From DASQUK01 sp046723645 (GTDB taxonomy: Bacteria > Actinomycetota > Acidimicrobiia > Acidimicrobiales > VFJN01): 12,865 nucleotides of DNA. The position numbers and the translations under genes were made by a program. Below are positions 12,530 to 12,865 of this stretch, piece after piece (position 1 is the stretch's first letter; every line of letters starts with the position of its first letter). The stretch lies in the NCBI GenBank assembly GCA_046723645.1, contig JBKOUY010000181.1, forward strand, positions 1 to 12,865, in the 5' to 3' direction. Under the pieces are notes generated by a model. The model was given only the letters and a program-made list of their open reading frames with translations, did no database searches and was not told the origin of the DNA.

Positions 12530-12865
12530 ATGCCCGGACCCGGACCCAGCATGCCCCTCGTCGTCGACGGGCGGTCCGTCGAGGTGCCCGACGACGGCGG
12601 CAGCCTGCTCGACGTCCTGCGGGAGCGGCTGGGCATCCGCACGCTGAAGGACGGGTGCAGTCCGCAGGGCCAGTGCGGCTGCTGCACCGTGCTCGTCGAC
12701 GGGCAGCCCCGGGTCGCCTGCGTGACGCCGGCCCGGCGCGTCCGGGGCCGGTCGATCACCACCCTGGGCGGCCTCGATGCCGCCGAGCGGGCGGCATGGG
12801 GGGAGGCGTTCTGCGCGACCGGCGCAAGCCAGTGCGGCTTCTGCACGCCCGGCATCGTCCTGCGG
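12530..12865 (+). CDS. [2Fe-2S] subunit of a molybdenum hydroxylase (CoxS/XdhA-like), 3' end cut by the window
   Basis: The frame is open through the right edge (112 codons visible). The plant-type [2Fe-2S] domain has ligands in G-C-S-P-Q-G-Q-C-G-C-C-T, i.e. C-x5-C-x2-C, and a fourth Cys in R-V-A-C-V. The second, alpha-helical [2Fe-2S] domain begins with F-C-A-T-G-A-S-Q-C-G-F-C-T-P-G-I-V, which is diagnostic for the xanthine dehydrogenase, CO dehydrogenase and aldehyde oxidase family. The small subunit passes electrons between the molybdopterin and FAD sites. The start ATG 12530 is supported by the TATCCT -10 box 7 bases upstream; ATG 12551 is an alternative closer to the domain. The other subunits would lie to the right. 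The substrate cannot be told from this part. Confidence 0.93.
   Translation, partial: MPGPGPSMPLVVDGRSVEVPDDGGSLLDVLRERLGIRTLKDGCSPQGQCGCCTVLVDGQPRVACVTPARRVRGRSITTLGGLDAAERAAWGEAFCATGASQCGFCTPGIVLR

Overview
The window looks like chromosomal DNA from a high-GC actinobacterium. The signs are a WhiB-family regulator, a two-gene ArsA/Get3-like ATPase pair, many GTG starts, promoters made of a TAnnnT -10 box with no clear -35 box, and several starts that look leaderless. An Acidimicrobiia-like lineage is my inference and cannot be proven from this window. Coding density is high and I see no insertion sequence, prophage, CRISPR array or rRNA. The many long antisense reading frames are GC shadows and are not annotated.

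Left part (1-1638): the end of a VapC-like PIN toxin cut by the window edge, an orphan metal-operator-like palindrome, tRNA-Pro(CGG) on the minus strand, a stand-alone receiver-domain protein (minus), and a divergent STAS anti-sigma-factor antagonist (plus).

Middle (1669-7459): two overlapping ArsA-like ATPase genes (minus); a divergent NfeD-like membrane protein whose protease-like domain appears to lack its nucleophile; a WhiB regulator with a strong ribosome binding site; a roughly 500-base gene-free interval holding a perfect CRP/FNR-type palindrome and two direct repeats; then an fxsA-MBL hydrolase pair with overlapping stop and start. The ArsA pair, whiB and MBL hydrolase grouping, with a CRP-type site between, recalls the crp/Rv3677c/Rv3679-Rv3680/whiB4 neighbourhood of Mycobacterium tuberculosis (from memory).

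Right part (7497-12865): a methyltransferase and an Mrp/ApbC-type Fe-S carrier ATPase (minus). Divergent from mrp is a SufR-like winged-helix regulator with a Cys-bearing C-terminal domain, followed by an A-type (HesB/ErpA) Fe-S carrier. Mrp, regulator and A-type carrier look like a small Fe-S biogenesis module. The two divergent genes share a mirrored leaderless promoter, and the carrier gene has a palindrome in its -35 region. Then come a membrane-anchored PQQ-like beta-propeller protein and the start of a [2Fe-2S] subunit of a molybdenum hydroxylase, cut by the right edge.
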